This document shows positions 44,481 to 52,325 of a stretch of 64,000 bases of DNA, in pieces. Each line of letters begins with the position of its first letter. The first letter of the stretch is position 1. The position numbers and the translations under genes are program-made. The stretch is from Bosea sp. BIWAKO-01 (GTDB taxonomy: Bacteria; Pseudomonadota; Alphaproteobacteria; Rhizobiales; Beijerinckiaceae), in contig NZ_BCQA01000001.1 in assembly GCF_001748145.1 (NCBI RefSeq), positions 744,001 through 808,000 of the forward strand, read 5' to 3'. The notes beneath the pieces were generated by a model that did no database searches, was not told the origin of the DNA, and saw nothing but the letters and a program-made list of their open reading frames with translations.

Positions 44481-45470
44481 ATGCCCAAAGTCACATCCCC
44501 CGCCATCGAGATCGGCCTCGCGGCAGCGATCGTCGCCTTCACCGGCAACCAGCCGCATATCCTGACGGCCCAGGTTCACGACGGGGACGCCACGCCGGGC
44601 CTCCCCTACGGCCCGTTCGACCCGCTGGCGCATCGCACCTTCGAGATCGGCCTGCGCTCCTGGGTTGCGGACCAGGCCGCGCTGTCGCTCGGCTATGTCG
44701 AACAGCTCTACACGTTCGGGGATCGCGGGCGGCAGGCGGAGATCCGCGACACCGGCCCCCATGTCGTCTCGGTCGGCTATCTCGCGCTGACGCGCGCGCC
44801 ATCCCTGCCGGAGCAGGTCGCATTCCAGCCCTGGTATGGCTTCTTTCCCTGGGAGGACTGGCGCGCCGGTCGCCCGGCCGTACTCGACACGACCATCCTC
44901 CCGCAGCTCGACGATTGGGCGCAGGACAAGGCGGCCGAACGGGCCGAGCAGGAACGGCGCCCCCTCTCACGCCAGCAGCGCATCGCAACTTGCTTCGGGG
45001 CTGGGGGCGTGCCCTGGGACGAGGAGAAGACGCTAGAGCGCTACGAACTGCTCTACGATGCCGGGCTCGCCTATGAGGCGCTACGCGACCGGCGCCCCGA
45101 CGCGTTGCCGCGTTCCCCCAGTCCCCTGCTTGGCCGGCCGATGCGCTTCGACCATCGCCGCATCCTCGCGACCGCGATCGGCCGACTGCGCGCCAAGCTC
45201 AAATACCGTCCGGTCGTGTTCGAACTGATGCCGGACGCCTTCACCCTTACCGCGCTCCAGAACACGGTCGAGGCGATCTCGGGCCGGCACCTGCACAAGC
45301 AGAACTTTCGGCGGCTGGTCGAAAGCGCAGCGCTGGTGGAGCCGACCGGCACGATGACCCGCACGGCCGGGCGCCCCGCCGCGCTCTTCCGCTATCGCCG
45401 AGAAGTCATTGCCGAGAGGCCGGCTCCGGGCCTGCGCGTCGGCGGGCGCAGCCTCGGAGGAGAGCGGTAG
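44481..45470 (+). CDS. NadQ-like NAD-biosynthesis regulator (COG4111)
   Basis: 329 residues. The first half is a divergent NUDIX-like sensor (IEIGLAAAIVAFTGNQPHILT... FDPLAHRTFEIGLRSWVADQAALSLGYVEQLYTFGD) and the C-terminal third is a winged-helix-like region (VFELMPDAFTLTALQNTVEAISGRHLHKQNFRRLVESAALVEPTG). I recognise this as the COG4111 family, proposed as NadQ, the regulator of nadABC in Alphaproteobacteria. nadABC genes are not in this window. It begins 34 nt after the phosphatase stop, so the two are probably co-transcribed. The ATG at 44481 has GGTGG upstream. Confidence 0.75.
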   Translation: MPKVTSPAIEIGLAAAIVAFTGNQPHILTAQVHDGDATPGLPYGPFDPLAHRTFEIGLRSWVADQAALSLGYVEQLYTFGDRGRQAEIRDTGPHVVSVGYLALTRAPSLPEQVAFQPWYGFFPWEDWRAGRPAVLDTTILPQLDDWAQDKAAERAEQERRPLSRQQRIATCFGAGGVPWDEEKTLERYELLYDAGLAYEALRDRRPDALPRSPSPLLGRPMRFDHRRILATAIGRLRAKLKYRPVVFELMPDAFTLTALQNTVEAISGRHLHKQNFRRLVESAALVEPTGTMTRTAGRPAALFRYRREVIAERPAPGLRVGGRSLGGER

Positions 45471-45531
45471 TTTTGTGCGGATGCGAAGGGAGTTGTCGTG
45501 CATATCAGCGCGACGGCCGAAAAACTGAGCA

Positions 45532-45560
45532 GAAAATTGCTTGCTTCTTACGAAATTTGC
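45532..45560 (+). repeat. Two near-identical nonamers 20 bp apart upstream of the Lrp/AsnC gene
   Basis: GAAAATTGC (45532-45540) and GAAATTTGC (45552-45560) differ at one base and their starts are 20 bp apart, two helical turns. They lie just upstream of the AsnC-type regulator start and could be its autoregulatory binding sites. Confidence 0.4.
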
Positions 45561-45593
45561 GACAATGCATCGCCCTCAAGAGGGGCCAAAGCC

Positions 45594-46058
45594 ATGACGA
45601 TCGAACTCGATTCCCGCGACCGGACCATTCTGCGCATCCTGCAGACCGATGGCCGGATCACCAATTCGGACCTCGCCGAAAAGGTTCACCTCTCCCCATC
45701 CGCCTGCCTGCGCCGCGTCCGGCAATTGGAGGAAAGCGGGCTGATCCGCGGCTATGCGATGATGCTCGACGACAAGATCGCCGGCTTCCCCGGCACGGCC
45801 TTCGTCTTCGTCACGCTGGACCAGCAGGGGCGCGCCTCGCTTGAGGGGTTCGAGCAGGCGGTGCAGAATCTGCCCGAAATCCTGGAGTGCCATCTGCTGG
45901 CTGGCGCGCACGACTATCTGATGCGGGTCATCTATCGCGACAGCGCCGATTTCGAGCGTATCCACACCGACATCATCACCCAACTGCCAGGCGTCACCCG
46001 CGTACAGTCGACGCTGACGCTGCGCACGATCAAGAAGACCTCCGCATTGCCGGTCTGA
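45594..46058 (+). CDS. Lrp/AsnC-family transcriptional regulator
   Basis: 154 residues starting at [22 protein letters not shown], with AGAGGGG upstream. The N-terminal helix-turn-helix ([31 protein letters not shown]) is followed by the RAM ligand-binding domain ([46 protein letters not shown]). These regulators sense amino acids and act as octamers on their own and neighbouring promoters. An upstream frame from 45498 adds 32 unlikely residues. A pair of direct repeats precedes it. Confidence 0.93.
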   Translation: MTIELDSRDRTILRILQTDGRITNSDLAEKVHLSPSACLRRVRQLEESGLIRGYAMMLDDKIAGFPGTAFVFVTLDQQGRASLEGFEQAVQNLPEILECHLLAGAHDYLMRVIYRDSADFERIHTDIITQLPGVTRVQSTLTLRTIKKTSALPV

Positions 46059-46119
46059 TGCAGGGTTGCAGCGAACAGGGCCAGAGCCGATAAGAGTGGC
46101 CCAACGGGAATCGCCGATC

Positions 46120-46377
46120 TTGACCGACGCCAAATCCAATTCCGATATCGCCGCCCTGCCCTTCGAAGAGGCGCTGAAGCAGCTCGAGAGCATCGTTGCC
46201 CGGCTCGAGCGCGGCGACGTCCCGCTCGAGGAATCGATCGACATCTACACCCGCGGCGAAGCGCTCAAGGCACGCTGCGACGCCCTGCTGAAGCAGGCCG
46301 AGGCCCGTATCGAAAAGATCACGCTCGGCGCAGACGGCAAGCCGGCCGGCACGACCCCGCTGGACGTCGACAAGTAA
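46120..46377 (+). CDS. xseB: Exodeoxyribonuclease VII small subunit
   Basis: About 85 residues with XseB features: [55 protein letters not shown]. It pairs with XseA to degrade single-stranded DNA. I start it at TTG 46120 (LTDAKSNSD), giving the usual length, with GGGAA nine bases upstream; GTG 46096 is an alternative. Lies 62 nt after the AsnC gene. The xseA gene is not in the window, which is common. Confidence 0.93.
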   Translation: MTDAKSNSDIAALPFEEALKQLESIVARLERGDVPLEESIDIYTRGEALKARCDALLKQAEARIEKITLGADGKPAGTTPLDVDK

Positions 46378-46397
46378 GCCCCGGCCCAGCCCGCGAA

Positions 46398-47294
46398 CTA
46401 AACTGAGAGCAGCGCCTCGATCAGTCCGGCAACATGCTGCACGGCCGGGTCGCGGTCACTGCGTCTGTGCCAGGCGACATGGAGCGGGAAACCCGGCACC
46501 GGAATCGGCGGCTCCCGCAACGCATAGTGTTCGCCGCTATCCCGAAGGAGCGTCCGGCTCGGCAGCAGCGCGATCAGGTTGGAATCGAGCAGCAGCGGCG
46601 GAACGATCAGGAAGCTCGGCACGACCATGCCGACATGGCGCTTCCTGCCGAGGATCGAGAGCGCTTCGTCAAGCGCGCCATAGGTTTCGCCACGACCCGA
46701 AACCAGAACATGCGGATAGGCGAGCCAGCGATCCAGATCGAAGGCTTGCGCCGCCGGGTGCTCCCTCCGCATCGCCACGACATAACGCTCGCGCAGCAAT
46801 TCCTTGCGGGTAAAATCCTTCTCAACGCTGGGGAAGACCGAGACGGCGAGATCGGCCTGGCCTCGCGCCAGGCCGTCAAGAGCCTCCGGCGCACCGCGCC
46901 AGGGCATCAGCGCGAGCGTGATGCCAGGCGCCGTGCGCGTTAGCTCGCGATACAAACCGCCGGCCAGCAGTGTCGGCGGCAGCTCCGCCGTCACCACCCG
47001 GACAATCTGCTGCAAGGTCGCGAGATCGGGCTGCGGCGGATCGAGCAAGGCTGTCATCTGGGCCAGCAGATCCTTGATCGGCTGCTGGAGCGACTGCGCC
47101 TTTGCGGTCAGCCGCATCTGCCCCCCGCCGCGCTCCAGGAGCCTGTCATTGAAGAGATGCCGGCAGCGATCGAGCGCGCTGGATGCTGCCGGCTGCGACA
47201 GCCCGACCCGCTCAGCGGCGCGCGAGACATGGGCTTCGTCCAGAAGCGCATCGAGGATGACAAGCAGGTTGAGATCGATCGATCTTAAATTCAT
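46398..47294 (-). CDS. LysR-family transcriptional regulator (NodD/NahR-type)
   Basis: 298 residues. The winged helix (LRSIDLNLLVILDALLDEAHVSRAAERVGLSQPAASSALDRCRHLFNDRLLERGG) has the NLLV..DALL start and the L-S-Q-P-A-A-S-S-A-L pattern of the NodD/NahR subgroup. The remainder is the ligand-binding domain. Divergent from an NAD(P)H-dependent oxidoreductase gene, sharing an 85-bp gap that contains a strong dyad (47298-47326), so that gene is the likely target. Confidence 0.94.
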   Translation of the reverse strand: MNLRSIDLNLLVILDALLDEAHVSRAAERVGLSQPAASSALDRCRHLFNDRLLERGGGQMRLTAKAQSLQQPIKDLLAQMTALLDPPQPDLATLQQIVRVVTAELPPTLLAGGLYRELTRTAPGITLALMPWRGAPEALDGLARGQADLAVSVFPSVEKDFTRKELLRERYVVAMRREHPAAQAFDLDRWLAYPHVLVSGRGETYGALDEALSILGRKRHVGMVVPSFLIVPPLLLDSNLIALLPSRTLLRDSGEHYALREPPIPVPGFPLHVAWHRRSDRDPAVQHVAGLIEALLSV

Positions 47295-47297
47295 GAA

Positions 47298-47326
47298 ATG
47301 GATAATACGATATATCGATCATCCAT
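47298..47326. promoter_or_regulatory. Nested dyad in the LysR / oxidoreductase divergent promoter
   Basis: A perfect 10-bp palindrome CGATATATCG (47308-47317) is centred within a wider pair ATGGAT (47298-47303) / ATCCAT (47321-47326). LysR proteins bind such dyads in divergent promoters; this one is the probable site. Confidence 0.6.
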
Positions 47327-47379
47327 TGGAGTAATTTTATCGCCACCCGCATCCTCGGCACATCGCAATGGAGGACGCC

Positions 47380-47913
47380 ATGCCCAACACCCTGATCCTG
47401 TTGTTCCACCCCAATTTCTCGACATCGAATGCCAATCGCGCCCTCTGCGAGGCCGTCGCCGGACTGCCGGGCATAACCGTCGTCGATATGCAGGCACAGT
47501 ATTCAGATGGCGTGATCGACGTCGATGCGGAGGTCGCACGCCTCCTCGCGGCAGACCGGATCGTCCTGCAATTCCCGGTGCAGTGGTATTCGACACCGCC
47601 ACTGCTCAAGGCCTGGCAGGATGCCGTGCTGACCCGGATGTTCTACCTGGCCTACCAGGATGAAGGGCGCCTGCTCGCCGGCAAGCCGGTCCTGATCGCC
47701 GCGACCGCCGGCAATGTTCCGGAGGCCTATGCGCCCACGGGCCAGAACCGCTTTTCGCTTCGCGAGCTTCTCCACCCTCTGGAAGCGACGGCCCATCGCT
47801 GCGGCCTCGCCTGGCAGGAACCCTTCCTGATCTACGAAACACGCAAGGCCGACACTGAGACGCTGCAGCTCGCCGGAGAGCACTATGCCGGCCGGATCAG
47901 CCGCCTTCCGTGA
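47380..47913 (+). CDS. NAD(P)H-dependent oxidoreductase (flavodoxin-like, KefF/MdaB type)
   Basis: 177 residues with the flavodoxin-like quinone-reductase fold: LILLFHPNFSTSNANRALCEAV (FMN loop), IDVDAEVARLLAADRIVLQFPVQWYSTPPLLKAWQDAVL with the FPVQWY motif and KGKPVLIAATAGNVPEAY-type late loop. Reduces quinones or nitro compounds. GGAGG (47371-47375) fixes the ATG at 47380. Likely controlled by the divergent LysR protein. The downstream membrane protein overlaps its stop. Confidence 0.93.
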   Translation: MPNTLILLFHPNFSTSNANRALCEAVAGLPGITVVDMQAQYSDGVIDVDAEVARLLAADRIVLQFPVQWYSTPPLLKAWQDAVLTRMFYLAYQDEGRLLAGKPVLIAATAGNVPEAYAPTGQNRFSLRELLHPLEATAHRCGLAWQEPFLIYETRKADTETLQLAGEHYAGRISRLP

Positions 47914-48311
47914 TCCGTTCCGGAACCCGTGCAATGACGCCGTCCAGCATCTACGCAAGACCGCGCGACGCAGCGCTCTTCCTCTTCCTCGCCTGGCTGA
48001 TCCCGCCGCTCATCCTGCTGCAATTGCTGCTGGTCGGGCTTGCGCTCTTCGATTGCCTCGGCCGGGGGCCGCACCAGGCACTTGGCGGCGCAATCGTGGT
48101 GCCGATCCTCGTCCTGCTCGTGCTGAGCCAGCGCGTCTCGCTGCGCCAGCATCGACGCAAGGTCGTGCAGATTCTCGGGCTCTATGGATTGCAGGTCGCG
48201 CTGGCCGTGGGCGGAGAGGCCATCAGCGCGGGACCGATCCAGGCCCTGCACGCCGCCAATGCCGGCCTCCTGCTGCTGGCCGGAACCAGCCTTGCGAGGA
48301 CGACAGGTTAG
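47910..48311 (+). CDS. Small hydrophobic membrane protein, unknown
   Basis: 133 residues, four hydrophobic segments: FLFLAWLIPPLILLQLLLVGLALF, GGAIVVPILVLLVL, VQILGLYGLQVALAVGG and AANAGLLLLAGTSLA. I do not recognise a family. A GTG start overlaps the oxidoreductase stop (GTGA at 47910-47913); an ATG at 47934 is an alternative. Coupling to the oxidoreductase suggests a joint role, for example a membrane partner, but nothing in the sequence proves it. Confidence 0.7.
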   Translation: MIRSGTRAMTPSSIYARPRDAALFLFLAWLIPPLILLQLLLVGLALFDCLGRGPHQALGGAIVVPILVLLVLSQRVSLRQHRRKVVQILGLYGLQVALAVGGEAISAGPIQALHAANAGLLLLAGTSLARTTG

Positions 48312-48387
48312 CTGCGACCTGCACGGCCTTGGATACGGCAGAGCTGCCGCGCGCCGGATCCGGGGCGCGGCAGCGCGGCATCCAGCC

Positions 48388-48972
48388 TTAGCCTGCCTGT
48401 CCAGAGCGGCTGGACGCCTTCAGGATTGCTGCTCCCAACGCAGATTTCAGGACAGCTCCGACGATGAACGGGACGACGCCGAGGAGCAGCGCGCGCTCAA
48501 CGCCAATCAAGGTCGCGAGCCATGCCGCGCCGATCACCAGGCAAAGCGCGTTGCCGATCAGCATCGCGGCGAAGGAGCGCACAAGCCTGCTCCCGCCCCA
48601 GCCGCGCTCGGCGAGCCAGCCGACCACGGCGGCCACGATCGGGAAGGAGAAGAGATAGCCGCCCGTCGGGCCCATGAAATGCGGCAGGCCGGACGCCCCT
48701 CCGGCGAGAACCGGCAGCCCGAGCGCCGCCTCGAACAGCCAGGCGAGGACAGTGACCGCGCCAAGACGCCAGCCATAGAAGGCGCCGATCAGCGTCACCG
48801 CCAGCGTCTGCATCGTGATCGGCACGGGAACCATCGGCACGCTGATTTGCGAGGCCAGAGCCAGAAGCAGGGTTCCGAACAGCACGGCACCCGCCTGTAC
48901 GAGGACAGGGCGGCTGCTCAGGCGCAACGGGCTGCCTCCTGGCTGCGTCGGCGCGTAGGTCATTTCGTTCAT
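48388..48972 (-). CDS. bioY: Biotin transporter substrate-specific component BioY
   Basis: 194 residues, six membrane segments, S-component of an energy-coupling-factor transporter for biotin. Family text: QISVPMVPVPITMQTLAVTLIGAFYGWRLGAVTVLAWLFEAALGLPVLAGGASGLPHFMGPTGGYLFSFP. The ATG at 48972 has GGAG six bases upstream. No ecfA/ecfT (bioM/bioN) genes adjoin it; lone BioY proteins occur in alphaproteobacteria. Two BioR-like boxes precede it. Confidence 0.97.
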   Translation of the reverse strand: MNEMTYAPTQPGGSPLRLSSRPVLVQAGAVLFGTLLLALASQISVPMVPVPITMQTLAVTLIGAFYGWRLGAVTVLAWLFEAALGLPVLAGGASGLPHFMGPTGGYLFSFPIVAAVVGWLAERGWGGSRLVRSFAAMLIGNALCLVIGAAWLATLIGVERALLLGVVPFIVGAVLKSALGAAILKASSRSGQAG

Positions 48973-49001
48973 TGCGATCTCCATCAGTGATCGGATGCAT
49001 A

Positions 49002-49011
49002 TTATCTATAA
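49002..49011 (-). promoter_or_regulatory. BioR box upstream of bioY
   Basis: TTATCTATAA, an exact match to the BioR operator (TTATAGATAA on the bioY strand), 30 bp from the bioY start codon, overlapping a GATAAT -10-like element. Represses bioY when biotin is plentiful. Confidence 0.92.
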
Positions 49012-49021
49012 TTTACGCATC

Positions 49022-49031
49022 TGATCTATGA
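49022..49031 (-). promoter_or_regulatory. Degenerate second BioR-like box upstream of bioY
   Basis: TGATCTATGA matches the BioR box at eight of ten positions. Its start is exactly 20 bp (two helical turns) from the perfect box, at about the -35 region, so cooperative binding is plausible. Confidence 0.45.
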
Positions 49032-49081
49032 TGGACTCCACATCGCGGCGAAGAATGCAAGTCCCTCCCGCCATGCACCTG

Positions 49082-49750
49082 TCATCCGACGATCGAAAAG
49101 GCTTCGCGTGTACCGCCTGAGGAGGTGCGGACCGGCTTGGTCCCGATCCACTGGACATGCCGCGCAAGGGTCGCAGCGGCAGCCTCGATGGCCCCCTCGC
49201 GCAGCGCAGCAAGGATCGCGCGATGGTCGTGATCGGTGCGTGCCTCCCATTCTGAACGCCAGGCCGCGAACAGGAAACGGGCGCTGGTGGCATGCAGATC
49301 GTCGATCGCAGCCAGCAGACGCGGCATGGCGCAGGGAGCGAGAATCAGCTTGTGGAAACGCCGGTTCGCATTCTCCCATGACCTCACATCCAGCGATTTG
49401 TCGCCGGCACGCGTCGCTTCCTCAGCCTGCTCGAGAATCGCCCGGGTCAGATGCGGCGCAGCATGACGCAGTGCCAAAACCTCCAGCGCCGCCCGCATTT
49501 CCGCGACCTCTCGGACCTCACGCAGATCGAAGGCGGCGACACGCACGCCCCGGCGCGGCTCGCTGACGGCCAGCCCCTGCGCCTCCAGCCTTTGAAAGGC
49601 CTCTCGCACCGGCACATGGCTGGCGCCGAACTCGGCCGCGACATGGTCCTGCCGCAAGCGGGTGCCGGGCTCGATCGCTCCGGAGATGATCCGGTCAGCC
49701 AAGGCGCGGCTGATCCGGATGGCGAGCGTGTCTTTCTGTTCTCTGGTCAT
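49082..49750 (-). CDS. bioR: BioR, GntR-family biotin regulator
   Basis: 222 residues. FadR-type GntR repressor of biotin genes in alphaproteobacteria. N-terminal winged helix: LAIRISRALADRIISGAIEPGTRLRQDHVAAEFGASHVPVREAFQRLEAQGLAVSEPRRGVRVAAFD. The rest is the helical FCD domain (EMRAALEVLALRHAAPHLTRAI... HKLILAPCAMPRLLAAI... DHDHRAILAALREGAIEAAAATLARHV). Lies upstream of bioY on the same strand and has a BioR box four bases before its own start, so it autoregulates. No SD is present; see the finding on leaderless translation. Confidence 0.95.
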   Translation of the reverse strand: MTREQKDTLAIRISRALADRIISGAIEPGTRLRQDHVAAEFGASHVPVREAFQRLEAQGLAVSEPRRGVRVAAFDLREVREVAEMRAALEVLALRHAAPHLTRAILEQAEEATRAGDKSLDVRSWENANRRFHKLILAPCAMPRLLAAIDDLHATSARFLFAAWRSEWEARTDHDHRAILAALREGAIEAAAATLARHVQWIGTKPVRTSSGGTREAFSIVG

Positions 49751-49753
49751 GGT

Positions 49754-49785
49754 TTATAGATAATTTTACCGCGTGTGCCTGTCGA
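49754..49785 (-). promoter_or_regulatory. bioR promoter with overlapping BioR box
   Basis: TTATAGATAA (49754-49763, + strand) is an exact BioR box four bases before the bioR ATG. On the minus strand TCGACA (49785-49780) and TATCTA (49762-49757), 17 bp apart, form a promoter whose -10 lies in the box and whose start site would fall on or very near the ATG. Confidence 0.75.
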
Positions 49786-49872
49786 GCCGTTCGGACAAAA
49801 CGGCGCGCCAATCTCGCTTGCCCCTTCGCCGCGTTGCGGCCAGACTCGCCGGCCAATCCTGGGAGGTCCTTC

Positions 49873-50793
49873 ATGTCCCAACTGCCCGCTGACGACCCTA
49901 TCCTGGGCGATGCCCGCTCCTGCCAGGCGATCGAGCAGGTGATCGTGCCGCGCGCGCGCGATCTCGGCGGCTTCTCGGTCAGGCGCGCCCTGCCCTCGAT
50001 CGGGCGCAAGATGGTCGGACCGTTCATCTTCTTCGATCAGATGGGCCCGGCCGAATTCCTGCTCGGCGAGGGGATTGATGTGCGCCCACACCCGCATATC
50101 GGGCTGGCGACCGTGACCTATCTCTTCGACGGCGAGATCATGCATCGCGACTCGCTCGGCACGGCGCTGCCCATTCGCCCCGGCGCGGTCAACCTGATGA
50201 CGGCGGGACGCGGCATCGTTCACTCCGAACGCACGGCACCAGAAGAACGTCTCAAGGCGCCGAAGCTCTATGGCATCCAGACCTGGCTCGCCTTGCCGAA
50301 GAGCCATGAGGAAGTCGCGCCGGAATTCATCCATCACGCCGCGCCCGAACTGCCGCGGATCGTCGAAGGCGGCAAGCGCATCAGCCTGATCATGGGCTCC
50401 GCCTACGGCCAGACCTCGCCGGTGAAATTTCCCTGGGACACGCTCTATGCCGAGGCGGTGCTGGCACCCGGCGCCATCCTGCCGCTCGACCCCGATTACG
50501 ACGAGCGTGCGGTCTATATCGTCTCCGGCAAGATCGACATTGCCGGCGAGGAGTTCGGCGCCGGGCAGTTGCTCGTCTTCAAGCCCGGCGACCGCATCTC
50601 GATCCTGGCGATCGACCAGAGCCGGCTGATGCTGGTCGGCGGCGAACCGATGGATGGCCCGCGCCATATCTGGTGGAATTTCGTCTCTTCCTCGAAGGAT
50701 CGCATCGACCAGGCGAAGGCGGAATGGAAGGCCGGCCGCTTCGACACCGTTCCCGGCGACGAGGCCGAGTTCATTCCCTTGCCGGAGGGCTGA
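49873..50793 (+). CDS. Pirin family protein
   Basis: 306 residues, bicupin. Metal-binding pirin motifs are seen in the N-terminal cupin: GPFIFFDQMGPAEF, VRPHPHIGLATVTYLFDGEIMHRDSLG (His residues) and GRGIVHSERTAPEE. The second cupin includes AGQLLVFKPGDRISILA. Bacterial pirins bind iron or act as quercetin dioxygenase-like enzymes, role here unknown. GGGAGG precedes the ATG at 49873; an in-frame extension to 49834 is rejected. Divergent from bioR. Confidence 0.93.
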   Translation: MSQLPADDPILGDARSCQAIEQVIVPRARDLGGFSVRRALPSIGRKMVGPFIFFDQMGPAEFLLGEGIDVRPHPHIGLATVTYLFDGEIMHRDSLGTALPIRPGAVNLMTAGRGIVHSERTAPEERLKAPKLYGIQTWLALPKSHEEVAPEFIHHAAPELPRIVEGGKRISLIMGSAYGQTSPVKFPWDTLYAEAVLAPGAILPLDPDYDERAVYIVSGKIDIAGEEFGAGQLLVFKPGDRISILAIDQSRLMLVGGEPMDGPRHIWWNFVSSSKDRIDQAKAEWKAGRFDTVPGDEAEFIPLPEG

Positions 50794-50859
50794 AGGCCGC
50801 TCCATCCCGTTCAGGGCTGAACGCTTGCTGGCCTGAGCCTCGAGGACGGATGTTTTCCA

Positions 50860-50889
50860 GACCTGCAGGAGACCGTGAACCTGCAGGTC
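50860..50889. repeat. Perfect inverted repeat between convergent genes
   Basis: GACCTGCAGG (50860-50869) and CCTGCAGGTC (50880-50889) with a 10-base spacer, in the gap between pirin and the MFS gene. No T-tract on either side, so possibly a Rho-aided stop or processing hairpin. Confidence 0.55.
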
Positions 50890-50920
50890 GTCGGACACAC
50901 AGCCATTCGAGGCCTGCCCC

Positions 50921-52162
50921 TCACCCGGCCTGCAACCCTGAGCGCAGTTCGCCCGACGAAAGCTCGCCCGAAGGTATCGCCCTCAGCGCCGGCATGCGCG
51001 ACGCCAAGATCGCGACCGCCGAGAGCGCAAAGAGCATGACGGGAAGCCAGATGGCGAGCTCAAGTCCGAGCCATTCGCCAGCCAGGCCGCCCGCAATCGC
51101 GCCTAACGGACGCATCCCGTACATCGCCGTGGTCAGGGTGGCACTGACACGGCCGAGCAAAGCCGGCGGCGTCACCGCCTGGCGCAGGCTGGTCTGAATG
51201 ATACCCCAGAGAATCGGACCGAAACCGAAGAGGAAGAAGGCGAGCGCCAGCGCAACAAGGCCGAGCGACGCCGGAGCGATGGCGAGCAGCAGCGCGCCGA
51301 TGAGCGACGAAGCCGGGCCGAAGACCAGGAGCAGCCCGGTCGGCAGGCGCGCGATCAATGCGGCCCCGAAGAACGCGCCGAGGACCAGACCGGCACCATA
51401 GACCGACGAAGACAGGCCGATCGTCTCCGGGGCGAGCAGCAGGACGCGCGCGGCATAGGGCGCAAACAGCGCCATGAAGGCGAAGAAGGCGAGATTCCAG
51501 GCGATGGCGCAGAGCGCGATGGGCCTGAGATAGGGATGCCGCAAGACGAAGGCTCCCCCTTCCGCAATCGCCCGGTGCAACGGCTGGCGTGCGGCTGCGG
51601 CCGGACGCTCGGGCGGCAGCCGCAAGGCAAGCGCCAGGACCACGATCCCGCACAGGGCGCATAGCACCAGCCCGAGCGCGCCGATGCCTCTTGCGACGGC
51701 CCAGCCGGCGATCAGCGGCGCAGCCAGGCTCAGCACCGCACGGCCGAGTTCCAGCCGGCCATTGGCGCGCGGCAGGTCACCGACCGCCACCATGCGGGGC
51801 AGGAGCACGAAAATGGACAGTGCGATGACAACCGGGCCGGTCGCGGCAACGAAGGCCGAGAGGGCCAGCGCCCAGTTCGTTTGCCCGAAGACGAGCAGTG
51901 CCGCGCCGATCAGCGAACCCGACAGCAGCAACCCGCCTCCAGCGAGAATCAGTGAGCGGGGCGCAACGCGGTCCGCCCAGACGCCCGCAGGCAGCGAGAC
52001 GATGAGCCACGCTGTCGACTGGGCAGCGACCAGCAGGCCGACAAGACGGATACTGGCGCCCGCCTCCGTCGCCGCGAGCGTGATGGTGTCGAGCGCCAGC
52101 TTGTCTGCGAATTGGGCGACGATGCCGGCCAGGAGCAGGCCGAGGGGAAGATGCGACGACAT
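50921..52162 (-). CDS. Major facilitator superfamily transporter
   Basis: 413 residues, twelve hydrophobic segments. The loop 2-3 motif is VWADRVAPRSLILAGG, and the second half has ARLPTGLLLVFGPAS. Resembles the MFS_3 enterobactin/bacillibactin-type or drug-efflux branch, but substrate cannot be set. Monocistronic; converges on pirin. Confidence 0.9.
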   Translation of the reverse strand: MSSHLPLGLLLAGIVAQFADKLALDTITLAATEAGASIRLVGLLVAAQSTAWLIVSLPAGVWADRVAPRSLILAGGGLLLSGSLIGAALLVFGQTNWALALSAFVAATGPVVIALSIFVLLPRMVAVGDLPRANGRLELGRAVLSLAAPLIAGWAVARGIGALGLVLCALCGIVVLALALRLPPERPAAAARQPLHRAIAEGGAFVLRHPYLRPIALCAIAWNLAFFAFMALFAPYAARVLLLAPETIGLSSSVYGAGLVLGAFFGAALIARLPTGLLLVFGPASSLIGALLLAIAPASLGLVALALAFFLFGFGPILWGIIQTSLRQAVTPPALLGRVSATLTTAMYGMRPLGAIAGGLAGEWLGLELAIWLPVMLFALSAVAILASRMPALRAIPSGELSSGELRSGLQAG

Positions 52163-52325
52163 GGCGGGATTCCGTCTTTGCGAGGTCGCGGCCAGCGTCC
52201 CACGCCCAGGAAGTCCGCCCCACCCGATTCCTGTCTTCCCGCACTGTGACGACCCGCCGGTTTGCCAGCGCCGCCCGCAGGCTTTATTCGAAGTCGATCA
52301 CCTCGAAGGAACGTGTCGCTAAACC

